A stretch of DNA of 18,221 nt from an uncultured Wenzhouxiangella sp. (GTDB lineage Bacteria; Pseudomonadota; Gammaproteobacteria; Xanthomonadales; Wenzhouxiangellaceae): assembly GCA_937876395.1 (NCBI GenBank), contig CALEIM010000012.1:1-18221 (forward strand), in the 5' to 3' direction. Position numbers and translations under genes: made by a program. The notes below the pieces were generated by a model. The model was not told the DNA's origin, made no database searches, and saw only the letters and a program-made list of their open reading frames with translations. This document shows positions 14,755 through 18,221 of this stretch, piece after piece. The stretch's first letter is position 1. Each line of letters starts with the position of its first letter.

Positions 14755-15192
14755 ATGCTCGAGCTCGAAAAATTTCTGCCATATCGCCTGTCCGTACTGT
14801 CGAATCGGATCAGCCATGGCATTGCCCAGACCTATGCTGAACGCTTTGATCTGAGCGTCACCGGCTGGCGGGTGATCGCCATCGTGGGGCGTTATCCGGG
14901 GGTGACCGCCAGCGAGGTGGCCGAACGGGCGGCCATGGACAAGGTCGCCGTCAGTCGGGCGGTGAGCCGACTGCTCGAAGCCGGCCGCTTGGAGCGCCAT
15001 GATTTCAGTGAAGATCGCCGCGCCAAGCGCCTCTACCTGAGCGCGGCAGGCCTGGCCATTCACGATGCGATCGTGCCGGCTGCCAAAGCCTTCGAGCAGG
15101 AGCTGATGGCCCGGCTTGATCCGGCTGAGCGGCGCTGTTTCGAGCAGGCCCTGGAGCGACTGGCCGAAGCGGCGGACGAACAGCCGGCGTGA
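14755..15192 (+). CDS. MarR-family regulator, probably of tyrosine catabolism
   Basis: A 145-residue winged-helix regulator of MarR type. The N-terminal dimer helix (KFLPYRLSVLSNRISHGIAQ) precedes LSVTGWRVIAIVGRYPGVTA. The recognition region is ASEVAERAAMDKVAVSRAVSR, followed by LLEAGRLERHDFSEDRRAKRLYL, which has the family wing signature D.RRAK.L.L. A C-terminal dimer helix closes the protein. It is divergent to hpd and shares a 139-base intergenic region with an operator candidate, so it most likely represses the operon and itself and is released by a pathway ligand. I recall MarR-type regulators of tyrosine degradation being described in gammaproteobacteria (HmgS), but cannot verify orthology. 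The ATG at 14755 is preferred; an in-frame TTG at 14719 lies inside the operator. Its stop overlaps the truC start. Confidence 0.88.
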   Translation: MLELEKFLPYRLSVLSNRISHGIAQTYAERFDLSVTGWRVIAIVGRYPGVTASEVAERAAMDKVAVSRAVSRLLEAGRLERHDFSEDRRAKRLYLSAAGLAIHDAIVPAAKAFEQELMARLDPAERRCFEQALERLAEAADEQPA

Positions 15193-15872
15193 CCCTGGAG
15201 ATGCTCTACCGTGACCGCTGGTTGTGTGCAGTCAACAAGCCGACCGACATCATGGTGCATCGCAGCACGCTGGGAACGGACCGCCGATTCGTACTCCAGA
15301 CGCTGCGTGATCAGTTGGGCCAGAGAGTCTGGCCGCTGCATCGCCTGGATCGAGCCACCTCGGGCGTTTTGCTGTTTGCCCTGGATGCCGACACGGCGCG
15401 CAGCATCGGGCAGGCGTTTCAGGAGCGCCGGATCGATAAATGCTATCGGGCAGTCTGTCGCGGCTGGCCGGAGGAGTCAGGCCGGATCGACCATCCCCTG
15501 GCCAAGCACCGCCAGGCCGAAGCGCGAGTAGCGATCACCCGCTACCGCCGTTTGGCCAGCTGTGAGCTACCGATTCCGGTCAGCGGCTATGAGACGGCGC
15601 GCTATGCCCTGATCGAGGCATATCCGGAAACCGGGCGACGCCATCAGATCCGCCGACACTTCAAGCATGCATCGCATCATCTGATCGGTGATACAACGTA
15701 TGGCGATGGTCGCCACAACCGCCTGTTCCGGCAGCATCTGCGCTGCCACCGCTTGCTGCTGCATGCCAGTAGTGTCGCGCTGATGCATCCTGCCGAAGGC
15801 CATCGGCTGGAAATTGCAGCCCCGCTGGACGGCGATTTTGCGCGCATCGAATCCGAGCTGTTCGCCCGCTGA
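15189..15872 (+). CDS. truC: tRNA pseudouridine(65) synthase TruC
   Basis: An RluA-family pseudouridine synthase, 227 residues. TruC modifies U65 in tRNA-Ile and tRNA-Asp. The N-terminus (LEMLYRDRWLCAVNKP) resembles the E. coli TruC start, and the catalytic motif HRLDRATSGVLLFA places the nucleophile at Asp54, the same number as in E. coli. The later YRAVCRGWP, PETGRRHQIRRHFKHASHHL and IGDTTYGDGRHN motifs are typical of TruC and relatives, and there is no S4 domain. The start is a GTG (15189) that overlaps the marR stop; an ATG at 15201 with a close CTGGAG is the alternative and would cost four residues that match the family. It is probably cotranscribed with marR, with no evident functional link. 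Confidence 0.92.
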   Translation: MTLEMLYRDRWLCAVNKPTDIMVHRSTLGTDRRFVLQTLRDQLGQRVWPLHRLDRATSGVLLFALDADTARSIGQAFQERRIDKCYRAVCRGWPEESGRIDHPLAKHRQAEARVAITRYRRLASCELPIPVSGYETARYALIEAYPETGRRHQIRRHFKHASHHLIGDTTYGDGRHNRLFRQHLRCHRLLLHASSVALMHPAEGHRLEIAAPLDGDFARIESELFAR

Positions 15873-15935
15873 CCCATCTCTGCCGCTACACTGAAACCAA
15901 GCTGCCACAACTGAAAAACTCAAGGACTGAAGCCA

Positions 15936-17066
15936 ATGACCATCCGTATCCATGACCGCTTTGACAGCGGCAACATTGAAGTCGTCCAGGCCGAACGCGC
16001 CGACGATATTCGTCTGAAAATCCGCCCCGATGCCGGCGACGAGCACATGCAGTGGTTTCACTTTCAGCTCTCCGGTGCGCGCGATACAGACTGTCGCATG
16101 ACGATCGAGAATGCCGGCAAGGCGTCCTACGCGGACGGTTTCGAGGACTACCAGGCGGTGGCAAGTACCGATCGTGTTCACTGGTTTCGTGTGCCCACCA
16201 GTTTTGACGGCAAGCATCTGGTCATCGAGCACCGGCCCGACAGCGACATTGTCTACTACGCCTATTTCGCCCCCTACTCGCAGCTCGAGCACGATAATCT
16301 GATCGCTGCCGCGCTGGTCGATCCCAGGGTTCGCGCCGAAGTGCTGTGCAGCACACCCGACGGCCGAGCCCATACCATGCTGCAGATTGGCGAGCCGGCT
16401 GAGGGTCGCAAGAAGATCTGGGTGATCGCCCGCCAGCACCCCGGCGAGACCATGGCGGAGTGGTGGGTTGAGGGCTTTCTCGAGCGCCTGCTTGACGGTC
16501 AAGACCCGGTCTCGCGCAAGCTGCTTGACCAGGCCGTAGTCTACCTGGTGCCCAATATGTGCCTCGATGGCGCCGTGCGCGGGCACCTGCGCTGCAATGC
16601 GAAGGGCCGCAATCTCAATCGCGAATGGGCCGAGCCGTGTGAGAACAACTCGCCGGAAGTCTTTTTTACGCGCCAAAAGATGCACGCCACCGGCGTTGAC
16701 CTGGCTTTCGACGTCCACGGCGACGAAGCCTTGCCCTACAACTTCATTGCCGGCGCCGAGGGCACGCCGTCGTGGAACGAGCGCAAGCAGCACCAGCTCG
16801 ACACCTTCAACCGCCTGCTTGCCCAAATCAGCCCGGATTTCCAGACCAGGCATGGTTACGAAGTTGACGAGCCAAACAGTTCGGACCTGAAGAAGAACAC
16901 CGACTACATGGCCGAGGCTTTCGACTGCCTGGCCATGACGCTGGAGATGCCGTTCAAGGACAACGCCGAAATGCCGATGCCCGAGATCGGCTTCTCGCCC
17001 GATCGCTGCAAGCACCTGGGCGCGGCCTGCATCGACGCGTTCTGGCGGATTCTGCCCGAGCTCTGA
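15936..17066 (+). CDS. Cytosolic-carboxypeptidase-like M14 zinc peptidase
   Basis: A 376-residue protein with no signal peptide, so cytoplasmic. An N-terminal beta-sandwich (about 1-115; MQWFHFQLSG, YYAYFAPYSQ) precedes an M14 carboxypeptidase domain (about 125-376). The zinc site is complete: His168 and Glu171 in ARQHPGETMAEWW, and His261 in FDVHGDEALPYNF. Substrate-binding Arg is expected in RNLNREW (225-231) and the general base is Glu337 in TLEMPFKDN. This two-domain layout is that of the cytosolic carboxypeptidases (CCP/Nna1), whose bacterial members have been solved structurally (for example from Pseudomonas) but whose natural substrates are unclear. A murein-peptide or deglutamylating role is possible; neither is shown. 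It lies 63 bases after truC, with AAGGA about 10 bases before the ATG, and is followed by its own terminator. Confidence 0.9.
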   Translation: MTIRIHDRFDSGNIEVVQAERADDIRLKIRPDAGDEHMQWFHFQLSGARDTDCRMTIENAGKASYADGFEDYQAVASTDRVHWFRVPTSFDGKHLVIEHRPDSDIVYYAYFAPYSQLEHDNLIAAALVDPRVRAEVLCSTPDGRAHTMLQIGEPAEGRKKIWVIARQHPGETMAEWWVEGFLERLLDGQDPVSRKLLDQAVVYLVPNMCLDGAVRGHLRCNAKGRNLNREWAEPCENNSPEVFFTRQKMHATGVDLAFDVHGDEALPYNFIAGAEGTPSWNERKQHQLDTFNRLLAQISPDFQTRHGYEVDEPNSSDLKKNTDYMAEAFDCLAMTLEMPFKDNAEMPMPEIGFSPDRCKHLGAACIDAFWRILPEL

Positions 17067-17074
17067 GGGAACCG

Positions 17075-17093
17075 GGGCGCTTCGGCGCCCTTT
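17075..17093 (+). terminator. Intrinsic terminator of the M14 peptidase gene
   Basis: A GGGCGC-TTCG-GCGCCC hairpin (17075-17090) with a UUCG tetraloop is followed by TTT. It begins nine bases after the stop. The T run is short, so termination may be partial. Confidence 0.7.
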
Positions 17094-17218
17094 GGATCGG
17101 TTGCTTCGGCCATCGGAAAAGCTCTTTTGACGTGATTGCGGGCTGTTCTGCGCCGATCGCGAGCGCGACAATCACGAACTTTTCATTTCCCCGAGCGCTG
17201 GTTCGGTATCCTTTGGCC

Positions 17219-18181
17219 ATGCGAAGCAGATTTTCGGTCTCTATTCTGTCGTTCCTGCGCCGCTGGGCGGGCATCTTCAAGGCGGCAGTTCAGAACTGGC
17301 TGGAGAGTCAGGCCTTTATCCATGCCGCAGCACTGGCGTTCTTTACTGTCTTTTCGATTGCGCCAGTAATTATTGTCGTCGTTGCGCTGGTGGGCCTGTT
17401 CCTCGGCGAGGACACCGCGCGCGCTCAGCTGATGAGTCAACTCGAGGCGGTTCTGGGCCAACAGGCGGTCGGCGTGATCGACACGGCCATCACCAATTCC
17501 CGGATCGAGACCAGCGGGGTATGGCCCACGATTGCCGGGGTTGTTGCCACGGCGGTGGGCGCCACGACGGTATTTGCCCAGATGCAGAAATCGCTCAATC
17601 AGATCTGGGACGTGGCCCCGCGGCCTTCGCGCAACAGCATCTGGCTGTTCGTCAAGGCGCGTATGTTGTCGCTGACCATCGTTCTGGCAATCGGCTTTGT
17701 GCTGCTGGTCTCGCTGCTGCTCAGCGTGGCATTGCGCGCGGTCATGGCGCACGCCGAGCAGTGGCTGCCGGTGCCCGGCTGGGCAATGCTTGGTGTCGAG
17801 CAGCTGCTGACGCTGACCGTGGTCACGATGCTGTTTGCGGCGATCTTTCGCATTCTGCCCGACGTGGTATTGCGCTGGTTCGACGTGCTGGCCGGGGCAT
17901 TCATCACCGCGCTGCTGTTTGCCGTGGGCCGTTCGCTGATCGCCTGGTATCTGGCCAACACGGCCGCCGCTTCGGCCTACGGGGCGGCCGGCTCACTCGC
18001 TCTGCTGCTGCTGTGGGTCAACTATTCGTCGCTGATTCTGCTGTTTGGTGCCGCTATCTGCCGCGCGCACCTGGAGGCGCGCGATCGCCGCATTCGGCCG
18101 CGCAATACGGCGGTGCGGGTCTATCACGAGCTGCTCGAAGATGCACGGCCGGAGCCAGGGCGCCACGGCGATGGCGCGTAA
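17219..18181 (+). CDS. YihY/virulence factor BrkB family membrane protein
   Basis: A 320-residue inner-membrane protein with about six hydrophobic helices. Family landmarks are the N-terminal AAALAFFTVFSIAPVIIVVV, the central TTVFAQMQKSLNQIWDV (the conserved F..LQ..LN.IW pattern), and the C-terminal YGAAGSLALLLLWVNYSSLILLFGA followed by a short basic tail. The family's function is not settled; it was once thought to be an RNase (RbnA/BN), and transport has also been suggested. The ATG at 17219 (MRSRFSVS) is preferred because it begins a short basic segment before the first helix; an earlier in-frame start at 17132 would add 29 residues without family features. There is no strong Shine-Dalgarno. 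It stands alone after the M14 terminator, and nothing recognisable follows in the last 40 bases. Confidence 0.92.
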   Translation: MRSRFSVSILSFLRRWAGIFKAAVQNWLESQAFIHAAALAFFTVFSIAPVIIVVVALVGLFLGEDTARAQLMSQLEAVLGQQAVGVIDTAITNSRIETSGVWPTIAGVVATAVGATTVFAQMQKSLNQIWDVAPRPSRNSIWLFVKARMLSLTIVLAIGFVLLVSLLLSVALRAVMAHAEQWLPVPGWAMLGVEQLLTLTVVTMLFAAIFRILPDVVLRWFDVLAGAFITALLFAVGRSLIAWYLANTAAASAYGAAGSLALLLLWVNYSSLILLFGAAICRAHLEARDRRIRPRNTAVRVYHELLEDARPEPGRHGDGA

Positions 18182-18221
18182 CGTCCGGCGAACTGCTGAT
18201 CAATGCGAAGTGGCCGCCGGA

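Noticed and set aside
15567..17171. A 534-residue open frame on the minus strand across truC and the M14 gene
   Set aside because: It is antisense to two genes with intact catalytic motifs, has no family features, and is typical of long chance frames in GC-rich DNA.

Overview
The window is GC-rich bacterial chromosome from a gammaproteobacterium. TruD, TruC, a short-form homogentisate dioxygenase, YdcH, a YihY/BrkB protein and a Mfd piece all read as gammaproteobacterial. A CBS/CGL reverse-transsulfuration pair and a secreted protein with a 'GSWYNP..SGTG' motif make a Xanthomonadales or Wenzhouxiangella-like lineage my best guess, which is inference. No tRNA, rRNA, CRISPR array or transposase gene was seen.

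Left part (1-4.1 kb): the helicase half of Mfd enters from the left edge and loses its C-terminal domain near position 1150. Unrelated sequence follows, carrying its own Shine-Dalgarno and a 477-residue helical protein of unknown function. That gene overlaps truD by ATGA. truD runs tail to tail into a small FHA-like membrane protein.

Sulfur block (3.7-8.6 kb): cystathionine gamma-lyase (with the FHA gene behind it) and cystathionine beta-synthase lie on the minus strand. About 2 kb of plus-strand accessory DNA separates them: a secreted protein and a three-helix membrane protein. A 190-bp palindromic MITE-like repeat sits just past the cbs stop. A partial copy of its terminal sequence sits at the other border, inside the promoter of the secreted protein.

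Envelope and RNA block (8.7-10.6 kb): ydcH, then a gene-free stretch with a promoter, several hairpins and a very strong terminator (a candidate small RNA of about 135 nt), then a two-gene lipoprotein operon (DUF4398-like, then OmpA-like).

Tyrosine block (10.6-15.2 kb): hpd-hmgA-fahA-maiA forms a complete pathway from 4-hydroxyphenylpyruvate to fumarate and acetoacetate. A MarR-type regulator is divergent to it, and a palindromic operator candidate lies exactly in the spacer of a good sigma70 promoter for hpd. An unrelated palindromic repeat of the 'accacgaag' type lies between hpd and hmgA.

Right part (15.2-18.2 kb): truC (overlapping marR), a cytosolic-carboxypeptidase-like M14 zinc peptidase with its own terminator, and a YihY/BrkB membrane protein. 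Most of the window is ordinary. The points most worth checking are the mfd junction, the palindromic repeat and the segment it borders, the candidate small RNA, and the hpd/marR operator.
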